A stretch of 64,000 bases of DNA from Silurus meridionalis. Taxonomy: Eukaryota; Chordata; Actinopteri; Siluriformes; Siluridae. The stretch lies in the NCBI RefSeq assembly GCF_014805685.1, contig NC_060911.1, positions 12,460,712-12,524,711 on the forward strand, given 5' to 3'. The position numbers and the translations under genes are program-made. The stretch's first letter is position 1. Each line of letters opens with the position of its first letter. Positions 22,430-33,900 of the stretch are shown one piece after another. The notes below the pieces were generated by a model that was not told the DNA's origin, did not search any database, and saw nothing but the letters and a program-made list of their open reading frames with translations.

Positions 22430-24011
22430 CAGTGCCCTCCACAATTATTGGCACCCTGTTTAAGATGTGGTCGTGGACTTCTAAAATTCTCCTTTTTTAA
22501 AACAACATAGAACCCAAATGCAAAAAAGAAAAATCCAACCTTTCATTTAAGTACATAACTTTGGTGGTAAAAAATCATACATTTAGAAAAAAAAAACTTG
22601 AAATCATGTGTCCCACAATTATTGGCACCCCAATTCCTCTGAAAAATTTAATTTTTTTTTTTTTTTTTATATATATTTTTCTGTAGTTGCTAAGGTTGGT
22701 CAGGGTATCTAGGGACTTTTAATTAGTAATTCATGATTTCCTGTTTCCTGGGGTATAAATATGACGTGACACAGAGGCCTAATTCTCTTACCCATTTGTC
22801 AACATGGCAAAGACAAGAGAACACACCATTCAAGTAAGGCAGATGTGTGTCGACCTTCATAAGTCAGGCAATGGCTACAAGAAAATAGCCACTCGCCTTA
22901 ACTTGCCGGCATCTACAGTCAGAGGAATCATTAAGAAGTTTAAAACAACTGGAACAGTGACAAACAAGGCTGGAAGAGGTCCCAAGTTTATCTTGCCACA
23001 ACGCACAGTGAGGAGGATGGTAAGAGAAGTAAAAAAATTTCCCAAGCTCACCGTCACAGAATTGCATCAAAGAGTGGCATCTTGGGGTCACAGAGTCTCC
23101 AAAACAACCATCAGACGCTCTCTACATGCCAACAAGCTGTTTGGGAGGCATGCAAGGAAAAAGCCTTTTCTCACTAACACTCACAAACGTAAACGTCTGG
23201 AGTTTGCTAAGCGGTACTGGGACTTCAACTGGGATCGTGTGCTTTGGTCAGATGAGACTAAGATTGAGCTTTTTGGCAACAAACACTCTAAGTGGGTCTG
23301 GCGTAAAACAAAAGATGAGTATGCCGAAAAGCACCTCATGCCCACCGTGAAGTATGGTGGAGGATCTGTGATGCTGTGGGCCTGTTTCTCTTCCAAAGGC
23401 CCTGGGAACCTTGTTAGGGTGCATGGCATTATGAACGCTTTGAAGTACCAGGATATTTTAAATAAAAACCTGATGGCCTCTGCCAGAAAGCTGAAGATGG
23501 GTCGTCATTGGGTCTTTCAGCAGGATAATGATCCAAAACATGTGGCAAAATCTACACAAAAGTGGTTCAGCAGTCACAAACTCAAGGTCCTCCCATGGCC
23601 ATCTCAGTCCCCAGACCTCAACCCAATCGAAAACCTGTGGGGCGAGCTAAAGAGAAGAGTGCATAAGAGAGGACCCAGGACACTGGATGATCTAGAAAGA
23701 TTGTGCAAAGAAGAATGGTCAAAATCCTCTCTGTGTTCTCCAATCTTGTGAAATGTTATAGGAGGAGATTAAGTGCTGTCTTGTTGGCAAAAGGAGGTTG
23801 TACAAAGTATTAACATCAGGGTGCCAATAATTGTGGCACACATGATTTCAAGTTTTTTTTTTCTAAATGTGTGATTTTTTACCACCAAAGTAATGTACTT
23901 AAATAAAGGTTGGATTTTTCTCTTTTTTTGCATTTGGGTTCTATGTTGTTTAAAAAAAAAAAGGAGACTTTTTTGAAGTCCACGACCACATCTTAAACAG
24001 GGGTGCCAATA

Positions 24012-24016
<5 letters not shown>
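22430..24016 (+). mobile_element. Tc1-like transposon, copy 2
   Basis: Same element as 19554-21150 and at the equivalent position relative to the exon copy, so it arose by duplication and not by a second insertion. Left terminus 'cagtgccctccacaattatt' follows (TA)n. The right end stops at the same 'gccaataattgt' and runs into a (TA)n array. Confidence 0.92.
22804..23751 (+). CDS. Tc1-type transposase, copy 2 (315 codons, C-terminus shifted)
   Basis: Cut-and-paste transposase of the Tc1 group. Start MAKTREHTIQ. The paired helix-turn-helix region covers roughly residues 1-110, with the GRGPK linker at about 57-61. The DDE domain has D150 (WSDETK), D241 (QQDNDPKH) and E276 (PIENLWG), a DD34E spacing. 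The GGGSVMLWACFS strand is intact. The frame changes near codon 307, giving SSLCSPIL and an early stop. In family members the end is about 25 residues longer and closes with KGGCTKY-like sequence, which is present in another frame to 23813. Probably inactive or weakly altered as read. Confidence 0.9.
   Translation: MAKTREHTIQVRQMCVDLHKSGNGYKKIATRLNLPASTVRGIIKKFKTTGTVTNKAGRGPKFILPQRTVRRMVREVKKFPKLTVTELHQRVASWGHRVSKTTIRRSLHANKLFGRHARKKPFLTNTHKRKRLEFAKRYWDFNWDRVLWSDETKIELFGNKHSKWVWRKTKDEYAEKHLMPTVKYGGGSVMLWACFSSKGPGNLVRVHGIMNALKYQDILNKNLMASARKLKMGRHWVFQQDNDPKHVAKSTQKWFSSHKLKVLPWPSQSPDLNPIENLWGELKRRVHKRGPRTLDDLERLCKEEWSKSSLCSPIL

Positions 24017-24070
<54 letters not shown>
24016..24070. repeat. 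(TA)n array between Tc1 copy 2 and a MITE
   Basis: Begins at the clipped Tc1 end and runs into (CA)n before the MITE terminus at 24084. Confidence 0.95.
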
Positions 24071-24073
<3 letters not shown>

Positions 24074-24083
24074 CACACACACA

Positions 24084-24404
24084 CAGTACAGACCAAAAGT
24101 TTGGACACACATTCTCATTGAAAGAGTTCTCTTTATTTTCATGACTATGAAAATTGTAGATTCACACTGAAGGCATCAAAACTATGAATTAACACATGTG
24201 GAATTATATACATAACAAAAAAGTGTAAAACAACTGAAAATGTCATATTGTAGGTTCTTCAAAGTAGCCACCTTTTGCTTAGATTACTGCTTTGCACACT
24301 CTTGGCATTCTCTTGATGCCTACTTTGAAGAACCTACAATATGACATATTTTCAGTTCACTTTTTTGTTATGTATATAATTTTGTTATGTATATTGTTAT
24401 GTAC

Positions 24405-24406
<2 letters not shown>
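24084..24406. mobile_element. Fold-back Tc1-type MITE
   Basis: Left terminus 'cagtacagaccaaaagtttg'. The inner arms 'aggttcttcaaagtagccac' and 'gcctactttgaagaacctac' are inverted around 'actgctttgcacactcttgg'. The right arm is shortened and ends 'gttatgtactg'. Related full copies lie at 29494-29917 and 53675-54052. No coding sequence. Confidence 0.8.

Positions 24407-24413
<7 letters not shown>

Positions 24414-24460
<47 letters not shown>
24414..24460. repeat. (TA)n array left of the intact Tc1
   Basis: The AT tract ends exactly where 'gtgaggaaaataagtatttg' begins. Confidence 0.95.
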
Positions 24461-24464
<4 letters not shown>

Positions 24465-26050
24465 GGAAAATAAGTATTTGAACACCCTGCTATTTTCTCC
24501 CACTTAGAAATCATGGAGGGGTCTGAAATTGTCATCGTAGGTGCATGTCCACTGTGAGAGACATAATCTAAAAAAAAAAAAATCCAGAAATCACAATGTA
24601 TGATTTTTTTAACTATTTATTTGTATGATACAGCTGCAAATAAGTATTTGAACACCTGAGAAAGTCAATGTTAATATTTGGTACAGTAGCCTTTGTTTGC
24701 AATTACAGAGGTCAAACGTTTCCTGTAGTTTTTCACCAGGTTTGCACACACTGCAGGAGGGATTTTGGCCCACTCCTCCACACAGATCTTCTCTAGATCA
24801 GTCAGGTTTCTGGCCTGTCGCTGAGAAACACAAAGTTTGAGCTCCCTCCAAAGATTCTCTATTGGGTTTAGGTCTGGAGACTGGCTAGGCCACGCCAGAA
24901 CCTTGATATGCTTCTTACAGAGCCACTCCTTGGTTATCCTGGCTGTGTGCTTCAGGTCATTGTCATGTTGGAAGACCCAGCCTCGACCCATCTTCAATGC
25001 TCTAACTGAGGGGAGGAGGTTGTTCCCCAAACTCTCGCAATACATGGCCCTGTTCATCCTCTCCTTAATACAGTGCAGTCGCCCTGTCCCATGTGCAGAA
25101 AAACACCCCCGAAGCATGATGCTACCACCGCCATGCTTCACAGTAGGGATGGTGTTCTTGGGATGGTACTCATCATTCTTCTTCCTCCAAACACATTTAG
25201 TGGAATTATGACCCAAAAGTTCTATTTTGGTCTCATCTGACCACATGACTTTCTCCCATGACTCCTCTGGATCATCCAAATGGTCATTGGCAAACTTAAG
25301 ACGTGCCTGGACATGTGCTGGTTTAAGCAGGGGAACCTTCCGTGCCATGCATGATTTCAAACCATGACGTCTTAGTGTATTACCAACAGTAACCTTGGAA
25401 ACGGTGGTCCCAGCTCTTTTCAGGTCATTGACCAGCTCCTCCTGTGTAGTTCTGGGCTGATTTCTCACCTTCCTTAGGATCATTGAGACCCCACGAGGTG
25501 AGATCTTGCATGGAGCCCCAGTCCGAGGGAGATTGACAGTCATGTTTAGCTTCTTCCATTTTCTAATGATTGCTCCAACAGTGGACCTTTTTTTACCAAA
25601 CTGATTGGCATTTTCCCTGTAGCCCTTTCCAGCCTTGTGGAGGTGTACAATTTTGTCTCTAGTGTCTTTGGACAGCTCTTTGGTCTTGGCCATGTTAGTA
25701 GTTGGGTTCTTATTGATTGTATGGGGTGGACAGGTGTCTTTATGCAGCTGAGGACCTCAAATGGGTGCATCTAATTTAGGATAATAAATGTAGTGGAGGT
25801 GGACATTTTAAAGGCAGACTAACAGGTCTTTGAGGGTCAGAATTCTAGCTGATAGACAGGTGTTCAAATACTTATTTGCAGCTATATCATACAAATAAAT
25901 AGTTTAAAAATCATATATTGTGATTTCTGGATTTTTTTTTTTAGATTATGTCTCTCACAGTGGACATGCACCTACGATGACAATTTCAGACCCCTCCATG
26001 ATTTCTAAGTGGGAGAAAATAGCAGGGTGTTCAAATACTTATTTTCCTCA

Positions 26051-26053
<3 letters not shown>
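24461..26053 (-). mobile_element. Tc1-like transposon with full-length transposase
   Basis: Termini match as long inverted repeats: left 'gtgaggaaaataagtatttg', right 'caaatacttattttcctcac'. Each arm is about 195 bases with an inner repeat of 'aataagtatttgaacacc', the IR/DR layout. The (TA)n arrays abut both ends. The transposase reads on the - strand. This is the best preserved element in the window and probably the youngest. Confidence 0.93.
24671..25693 (-). CDS. Tc1-type transposase, 340 aa, uninterrupted
   Basis: Binds the element's inverted repeats and moves it by cut and paste into TA sites. The frame is complete, from [10 protein letters not shown] to NKGYCTKY. An N-terminal paired helix-turn-helix spans roughly residues 1-110, with the RTGAPCK linker near 57-63. 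The catalytic triad is D153 (WSDETK), D244 (FQHDNDLKH) and E279 (NPIENLW), a DD34E spacing; length and C-terminus are normal for the family. Possible damage: [12 protein letters not shown] has arginine at 195 where the other Tc1 protein here has tryptophan (GGGSVMLWACFS), and YRENANQF departs from the usual helix. Activity is therefore uncertain. Confidence 0.95.
   Translation of the reverse strand: MAKTKELSKDTRDKIVHLHKAGKGYRENANQFGKKRSTVGAIIRKWKKLNMTVNLPRTGAPCKISPRGVSMILRKVRNQPRTTQEELVNDLKRAGTTVSKVTVGNTLRRHGLKSCMARKVPLLKPAHVQARLKFANDHLDDPEESWEKVMWSDETKIELLGHNSTKCVWRKKNDEYHPKNTIPTVKHGGGSIMLRGCFSAHGTGRLHCIKERMNRAMYCESLGNNLLPSVRALKMGRGWVFQHDNDLKHTARITKEWLCKKHIKVLAWPSQSPDLNPIENLWRELKLCVSQRQARNLTDLEKICVEEWAKIPPAVCANLVKNYRKRLTSVIANKGYCTKY

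Positions 26054-26054
<1 letters not shown>

Positions 26055-26119
<65 letters not shown>
26055..26119. repeat. (TA)n array right of the intact Tc1
   Basis: Starts immediately after the right terminus 'cctcactg'. Confidence 0.95.
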
Positions 26120-26125
<6 letters not shown>

Positions 26126-26139
26126 CATCTGTCTTTACA

Positions 26140-26650
26140 TGACAGCATGTTTAGGAGAGATGCAGTGGAGTTTTTAACCAGGTTGTTTAAAAAGAACGCA
26201 AGACTGGTTTAATTTGGAGGTTGGACTGCATCAAGGATCGGCTCTGAGCCCTTTCTTGTTTGCAGTGGTAATTGACAGGTTGACTGATGAGGTCAAACAG
26301 GAGTCTCCATGGACTGCAATGTTTTGTGGATGATATTGTATTTTGTGGTGAGAGTAGGAAACAGGTTCAGAAGAGCCTGAAGAGGTGGAGGTACGTGCTG
26401 GAGAGAAGGGGAATGAAAGTCAGTAGGAGTAAGACGGATGGAGTAATGGAGAGTGTTTTAAAGAAGTGAAGAAAAGAGTGGAGTGGCTGGAGAAGAGTGA
26501 TGGCAGGAGTGATTTGTGATAGAAGAGTATCTGCGAGTGTGAAAGGGAAAGTTTATAGACCTGTGGCGAGACTTGCGATGTTGTATGGTTTAGAGACAGT
26601 GGCATTGAGTAAAAGACAGGAGGTGGAGCTGGAAAACTGCATGTTATGTT
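26140..26650 (+). mobile_element. Non-LTR reverse transcriptase fragment (RTE-like)
   Basis: Reads GLHQGSALSPFLF near 26222-26260, then DRLTDEV and a palm motif FVDDIVFCGESR near 26322-26356, where the family has F-A-D-D. SRSKTDGVMESVLKK follows, and a later patch resembles the RT C-terminal region seen at 63535. Several frameshifts are present. The family assignment to RTE is from general resemblance. Confidence 0.75.
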
Positions 26651-27780
26651 AACAGATTTGTGGAAAGCTTTTGCTTCGTAGCTGGCACTCTGCATTATGC
26701 CTGGGCGAAGGCTTTGAACCATTTGGCTGCTGTTATAAAAGTGTAAAACATGCCAAAATGTTGTTTGTAGTTTGGAGACACAAACCTGATTGTTATTTCC
26801 ACCATATGGCACATTACATAATTTTCTGCGCAAATTAACAGTAAAATTGGATAACTTTCATCACGTCATGTTGCTGGTATTCCATACCGTTCTATAATTG
26901 GACTAAATTTTTATACCTGATTATCTAGATAGTACTAATTGGATTTCTATAATGGCATCTTTGTCATTTAAAAAATAGGTATATGGTCATGCACCTATTC
27001 TAATATGTTGCAGTTTCTATGGTAACAGCGTATTTACAGGGCGGAACATTTAAAAAATGTCTACTTTTGTAAAAGTAAAAAAAAAAAAATTCTGTATATT
27101 TGATGAAGCTTTTTTTTTTTTTTTTTAAATGAAAAGAGTCTCGGGTATCAGTGCTCTCTAACAGTTGGTACGTACACTTCTCTGCCAAAATCTTCAAGAT
27201 AGACGACTTTGCCATTCCTGATATCTCACTAAATTGACAAAATGCAAGAAACTATGGAAAACCTGGGTGATTGAACAACTCTATGCTATAGTATAAGTGA
27301 TAACAGGAACATACTTGTCCTGTGGATGTTCCAGAACATTCACTGTAAATATAAATGGTTAAAAATCGCAACATGTCCGGAGCAGATGGGGAATGATTTA
27401 GTTGGGAATCTGCAGCGTGATTGCTTGGGGATGAGTGAATATGGCAAACCTGATGACCATCTACACTGGTTATATTAACAAGCAGTTTGTGTCACTCAGT
27501 GTTTGTGCAATAGGCTGAACCTTTAAATGTGAGCCAAAGAAAGCCAAGAGGACTAGAACAGCTAAAATGTGTCCGGTTTTATTTTGTATTTTCCCCCTCC
27601 ATTAGATTTCCGTGGCTGTGGTATGAGTGTAGAAAATGAATGAGCTTATGAACAGGTTCATCCAGGTTTAGTTCATCCTGGTCATATGTTCAAATATTAA
27701 AAATTATCAGAACAAATGACTAAGAATAATTTTGGAAGTCATAAGAAGGCATTTATTATATTTTTATTTATATTCATATA

Positions 27781-27783
<3 letters not shown>
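26651..27783 (+). other. Intronic sequence without recognised features
   Basis: AT-rich, with A and T homopolymer runs near 27080-27125. I see no exon, RNA gene or known repeat. Confidence 0.5.

Positions 27784-27844
<61 letters not shown>
27784..27844. repeat. (TA)n array left of the DD37E element
   Basis: AT tract that ends at the element's first base, 'caggagtgcagaattattag'. Confidence 0.95.
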
Positions 27845-27847
<3 letters not shown>

Positions 27848-29391
27848 GAGTGCAGAATTATTAGGCAAATGAGTATTTTGACCACATCATCCTCGTTATG
27901 CATGTTGTCTTACTCCAAGCTGTATAGGCTGGAAAGCCTACTACCAATTAAGCATATTAGGTGATGTGCATCTCTGTAATGAGAAGGGTGTGGTCTAATG
28001 ACATCAACACCCTATATCAGGTGTGCATAATTATTAGGCAACTTCCTTTCCTTTGGCAAAATGGGTCAAAAGAAGGACTTGACAGGCTCAGAAAAGTAAA
28101 AAATAGTGAGATATATTGCAGAGGATGCAGCAGTCTTAAAATAGCCAAGCTTCTGAAGCGTGATCATCGAACAATCAAGCGTTTCATTCAAAATAGTCGA
28201 CAGGGTCGCAAGAAGCGTGTGGAAAAACCAAGGCGCAAAATAACTGCCCGTGAACTGAGAAAAGTCAAGCGTGCAGCTGCCAAGATGCCACTTGCCACCA
28301 GTTTGGCCATATTTCAGAGCTGCAACATCACTGAGTGCCCAAAAGCACAAGGTGTGCAATACTCAGAGACATGGCCAAGGTAAGAAAGGCAGAAAGTCGA
28401 CCACCACTGAACAAGACACACAAGCTGAAACGTCAAGACTGGGCCAAGAAATATCTCAAGACTGATTTTCTAAGGTTTTATGGACTGATGAAATGAGAGT
28501 GAGTCTTGATGGGCCAGATGGATGGGCCGTGGCTGGATTGGTAAAGGGCAGAGAGCTCCAGTCCGACTCAGGCGCCAGCAAGGTGGAGGTGGAGTACTGG
28601 TTTGGGCTGGTATCATCAAAGATGAGCTTGTGGGGCCTTTTCGGGTTGAGGATGGAGTCAAGCTGAACTCCCAGTCCTACTGCCAGTTTCTGGAAGACAC
28701 CTTCTTCAAGCAGTGGTACAGGAAGAAGTCTGCATCCTTCAAGAAAAACATGATTTTCATGCAGGACAATGCTCCATCACACACGTCCAAGTACTCCACA
28801 GCGTGGCTGGCAAGAAAGGGTATAAAAGAAGAAAATCTAATGATATGGCCTCCTTGTTCACCTGATCTGAACCCCATTGAGAACCTGTGGTCCATCATCA
28901 AATGTGCGATTTACAAGGAGGAAAACAGTACACCTCTCTGAACAGTGTCTGGGAGGCTGTGGTTGCTGCTGCACGCAATGTTGATGGTGAACAGATCAAA
29001 ACACTGACAGAATCCATGGATGGCAGGCTTTTGAGTGTCCTTGCAAAGAAAGGTGGCTATATTGGTCACTGATTTGTTTTGTTTGGTTTTGAATGTCAGA
29101 AATGTATATTTGTGAATGTTGAGATGTTATATTGGTTTCACTGGTAAAATAAATAATTGAAATGGGTATGAATTTGTTTTTTGTTAAGTTGCCTAATAAT
29201 TATGCACAGTAATAGTCACCTGCACACACAGATATCCCCCTAAAATAGCTAAAACTAAAAACTACTTCCAAAAATATTCAGCTTTGATATTAATGAGTTT
29301 TTTGTGTTCATTGAGAACATGGTTGTTGTTCAAATTAATCCTCAAATAAAATTAATCCTCAAAATACAACTTGCCTAATAATTCTGCACTC

Positions 29392-29394
<3 letters not shown>
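27845..29394 (+). mobile_element. Tc1/mariner element with DD37E spacing
   Basis: Termini 'caggagtgcagaattattag' and 'ctaataattctgcactcctg' are inverted. Subterminal copies of 'gcataattattaggcaac' also recur at both ends (28024 and, inverted, 29190). Length is about 1.55 kb, with (TA)n at both sides. The coding part is frameshifted. Confidence 0.88.
28061..29072 (+). pseudogene. DD37E-type transposase, frameshifted
   Basis: A transposase of the Tc1/mariner superfamily from MGQKKDLTGSEK at 28061 to KKGGYIGH at 29072, about 335 codons in the ancestor. Recognisable pieces are LLKRDHRTIKRFIQ (N-terminal helix-turn-helix), WTDEMR-like sequence near 28480-28500 with the first aspartate, FMQDNAPSHTS and [10 protein letters not shown]. 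From the aspartate codon at 28765 to the glutamate codon at 28879 there are 37 intervening residues, not the 34 of the other Tc1 proteins here. Frameshifts occur near 28100, 28350, 28470 and 28920. No complete product is possible as read. Confidence 0.85.

Positions 29395-29454
<60 letters not shown>
29394..29454. repeat. (TA)n array between the DD37E element and a MITE
   Basis: Abuts the DD37E right end and runs into 'cacacagtacagacc'. Confidence 0.95.
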
Positions 29455-30023
<569 letters not shown>

Positions 30024-30159
30024 TTTTTTGCATGATTTTTTTCCTCATGATCTAAATGTAAAAATCTCTTTTCTTCTGACATCAAAACTGACTGTATAAG
30101 ACTATAGAAAGGACATTACCCATAATCACACACTTCGTTGCTCATGGTGGTTCTCAATC

Positions 30160-30392
30160 TCGGGTGTTTTGTATTGTTTTTAAGATTTATAATCACACTC
30201 TTGATATCACCCGAAAGAAGATGGGTTCCCCTCAAGGTTTTTACCTCATAACATCTAAGGGAGTTTTTCCTTGCCAAGTCACCATGGCTGCTCATCAGAG
30301 GTATAAATACATTGCTCACATTCATTCTTAAATCCTGTAATGCTGCTTTGAGACAATGTCCGTTGTGAAAAGCGCTATAGAAATAAACTTGA
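30160..30392. repeat. Dispersed teleost repeat, copy 3
   Basis: Contains 'gagacaatgtccgttgtgaa' and 'aagcgctatagaaataaact' at its right end, and 'ctaagggagtttttccttgc' inside. The right end matches 62878-62925 closely. Confidence 0.7.
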
Positions 30393-30904
30393 TCTCAACA
30401 TAAAACATGTTTTCTCACAATGTCAAAACAGTTCATTATAAAAACAGGCCTTATTTCCATTACCATTTCAATAACCATAAAACAATAAAAGCAAACCTCA
30501 TGATGAGCTAGTATCTTAACAATAAGCCTACTTTTTCTTTATTTCTCTACTTTTGTCAGGTTCTTCTGTGGGACACCCCCCTCTATTGCTCTTAATGCAG
30601 AGATAAAGCGTATATTTCCTGTGGGAAATTAGTAATTTTGATGGAGATTTCAGAGGCCGGTGCATACTCCATGATATACCCTAGAAGCATATACATGGAT
30701 GGATGGATGAATGGATGGAAAGAAATTTGTCACAGCAACGAAATGCAGTTTGGCATCTACCAGAAGTGCAAATAGACAAGTGCAGATAAACATGTAGTAT
30801 ATTAACAGCATGTAATATATATGTAAACAAATGTACAGTGAATAAATATAAAGGCTATGGCAGTGAAAAATGTGTAGACACTGTTGTAAAGCACAATAAC
30901 AAGT

Positions 30905-30971
<67 letters not shown>

Positions 30972-31194
30972 TCTGTACATGGATGTGAATTATTAGGCAG
31001 GATGTGCAGTAAGGTGTGTGTGTATATATAGATACACATTAATAAAATAGTAGTGCAGATATATGTAAGGCACAATGAAGAGAATAAAAAAATACAGTGT
31101 AATATGAATGTATAATTGTACAGGTTATATACAATGTTTTATACAGTGATGTAATGGTGTAGACTGTGGGAGGTGGAAGCTCAGTGGTTAAGGC
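30393..31194 (+). other. AT-rich intron with microsatellites
   Basis: Holds a (GATG)n-like patch at 30696-30716, a (TA)n array at 30907-30971, and sequence resembling a LINE 3' UTR ('gaaatgcagtttggcatcta'). 31160-31185 carries a scrap of a SINE head ('gaggtggaagctcagtggtt'). Confidence 0.5.
30907..30971. repeat. (TA)n array
   Basis: Pure TA tract inside a LINE-tail-like segment, with no Tc1 terminus next to it. Confidence 0.95.
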
Positions 31195-31400
31195 AAATCA
31201 AATAAAATTTTATTCGTCACATACACATACATACAGAGTATGACATGCAGTGAAATGCTTTATACGACTGACCGGCATGAGGGAATAGGGTGGGGGAATA
31301 AATAAAACAAAGGAAAAAGAAGGCAGATAAATAAAACCAATAAACTATGTAAAATATAAAATATATAAAGATCAAGATATATATATTAATTATATACACA

Positions 31401-31483
<83 letters not shown>

Positions 31484-33900
31484 TATGTTTCTGTATCTCC
31501 TTCTTGATGGAAGGAAGTTAAACAGTTTGTGACTGGGATGTGAGGAGTCCTTGATGATGATGTGAGCTCTGCGCAGACATCTGCTCTGGTGAAGGTTCTC
31601 AATGGTGGGTAGTTGGGTGCCAGTGATGGGTTGGGCCGTTTTGACCACCCTTTGCAGGGCTTTACGTTCACACAGAGTGGAGCCTCCGTACCATACAGTG
31701 ATTGATTTGGTCAGGATGCTCTCGATGATGCAGCGGTAGAAACTTGTTAAAATCCCTGGGAACAGATGGGCTTTCTTAAGACTCCTCAAGAAGTACAGGC
31801 ATTGTTGTACCTGCCTAACCAGAGCTGAATTGTTCTAGTGACAGGACAGATCTTTAGCGATGTGAACTCCAAAGAACTTAAAGCTGGAGACATGCTCTAC
31901 CTCAGTTCTATTGATGTAGATTGGGAAATGTCTCCTGCTGTTAGATTTCTTAAAGTCCACGATAAGCTCTTTAGTCTTCGTGGCTTAAGGGTCGGGTTGT
32001 TGATGGCCCTGTAGGCCAATTTGTCATTGTTGCTGATCTGGCAGACCACGGTGGTGTTATCTGCTTACTTGGTGAAGATGTTGGAGTTATGCAGAGAAGC
32101 ATTGCCATGGGGTGAACAGAGATTAGAGTAGTGGACTCAGAACACAGCCCTGCGGGATGCCAGGGTTTAAAATGAAGGATGAGGATACCTCTTTGCCCAA
32201 CCTAACAGATTATGGTCTGTTGTTGAGAAAATCCGGAATCCAAATACAAGTGGAGGTGCAGATAGCTGGGTCAGTGAGCTTAGTGTATTGAATGCAGAGC
32301 TAAAATCAATGAACAGCATTCTAATATAAGTGTTGTTTTTATCCAGGTGGGTAAAGTCTGAATAAAGAGCTGTGGAAAATGCATAATCTGTCGACCTGTT
32401 TAGTATCACAGGTACAGGTCAGTGTACCACTTACACTGGTGTGGGTCCAGTGTAGATGGTAGGCCCATAGTGAAGTGATTTAGAACCAGTTTCTCAAAGC
32501 ACTTCATAACAATAGGGGTGAGTGCAACTGGGCGAAAGTCATTCAGGCATTCGGCAGATAAGGGGCTTAGGCACTGGTATGATGGTTGTAGTCCTCAGGC
32601 ATGTAGGAACCGTGGCTTGGGCCAGTGAAAATGTCTGTAAAAACCTGTGCCAGTTGTCTAGCTCATGCTCTTAGAACACATCTTGGTATGCCGTCCCGAC
32701 CAGCTGCCAGCTGAAACAACGTTCGTTGTTGAGAGTGAAAGTGAACTGTGGGCAGTAGAAGAGTCAGCGGTTGAGGTAAAATGCCCTATGCCTTGATCAA
32801 AACGAGCAAAAATGTGATTGAGTTCGTCCAGTAAGAACGCACTGCTGGTTAGTTGAGCTTGTGGTGTCGGTTTGTAGTCTGTGATGGTCTGGATGCCTTT
32901 CCACATGCGTCTGGAGTCAGAGATGTGGAAGTGCTCTTCTTTGTGGAATTTGAATGTGAGCTTGGCCCTTCTAATACCCATTTTCAAGTTGGAACTGGCT
33001 CTATTGTAGTCCTCTGCAGTTCCAGATTTAAAAGAAGCATCTCTTGCAGCAGGAGACGGACCTCAGAGTTCATCCACGGCTTCTTTTTAGGAAAGCATTT
33101 CACGTGTTTGCCAGTATTGACATTGTCAATGCACATGTTCCAAAACGGAAGATGTGTAAATGTCCAGGTCTGTGTGAGAGCCAAGTGTGTCTTGTGAGTC
33201 AAACATGATCCAGTCAGTATCCTAAAACTGTTGCCGTACAGAAGAAATGGCTCCCTCTGGCCATATCTTTACTGTCCTCACAGCTGGTTTCAGTCATTTA
33301 ATCAGTGGTGTGTATTTGGGTAGCATGAACAAAGAGAGGTGATCAGACTGACCCAAGTGGGGGAGGGGAATGGCTGTGTATGCCCCAGGTATGTTTGTGT
33401 ATACCTGATCCAGTGTGTTGTCCCCTCTGGTAGAACAGGAGATATTGTGATTACAATTTTGTAGTGCAGATCTCAGGTTGGAGTGGTTGAAATCTTGAGC
33501 AACGATGACGGCTCCTTCGGGATGTGCAAATGATTGTTTGCTGATAGTTGCGTGCAGTTCCTCCATAGCTAGTTTAGTGTTAGCTTCCGGCAAAGCAACT
33601 ACTTTCATCCGTGCACCATGATTTGTTAACATAAATGCACAGACCTCCACCCCTGTGCTTACCTGAGTCCTCCGCCATCCTGTCCGATCAGAAAACACTG
33701 CGACCCTCGAGCTTAATGGCGCTGCTGGGAATGTTGTCGTTGAGCCATGTTTCCTTAAAAATTATGACATTACATTTCTTAAGCCGTTTGTGTGATGTTA
33801 CCCAGAGCCAGCAGTTCATCCATTTTGTTCACAAGAGACTGTGCATTAGCAAGGAAGATGCTTGGAAAAGATGGTTGATGCGGGTTTAGCCTAGCCCTAA
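31195..33900 (-). mobile_element. Decayed L2-like LINE, antisense
   Basis: Read on the - strand, pieces come in LINE order. An endonuclease end at 33698-33294 includes VAQDFNHSNL, TRGDNTLDQVYTN and LGQSDHLSLF. A middle region at 33200-32660 includes RLLLQEMLLL and RRMWKGIQTITDYK. RT-like scraps near 32400-32170 include FSSAFNTL. The C-terminal region at 31789-31490 includes FYRCIIESILT, TVWYGG, KALQRVVKTAQPITG and KDSSHPSHKLF. The 3' tail near 31200-31260 has 'catgcagtgaaatgctt'. A (TA)n array splits the 3' part. Many stops; inactive. Confidence 0.85.
31402..31480. repeat. (TA)n array in the LINE 3' region
   Basis: Pure TA tract between the LINE coding end (RRRYRNI) and its 3' UTR. Confidence 0.95.

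Larger units (their letters stand above)
21658..24016 (+). repeat. Tandem duplicate of 18776-21150 (LINE tail, minisatellite unit, exon F, Tc1)
   Basis: Bases 21658-24016 repeat 18776-21150 in order and orientation: LINE tail, one minisatellite unit, (TA)n, exon F, and the whole Tc1 element with the same clipped right end. Substitutions are rare. Most differences are one- or two-base losses, many in homopolymer runs, with copy 2 usually shorter before 22700 and copy 1 carrying some inside the transposase. The spacing between copies is 2882 bases because the DD37E fragment sits between them. Confidence 0.92.
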
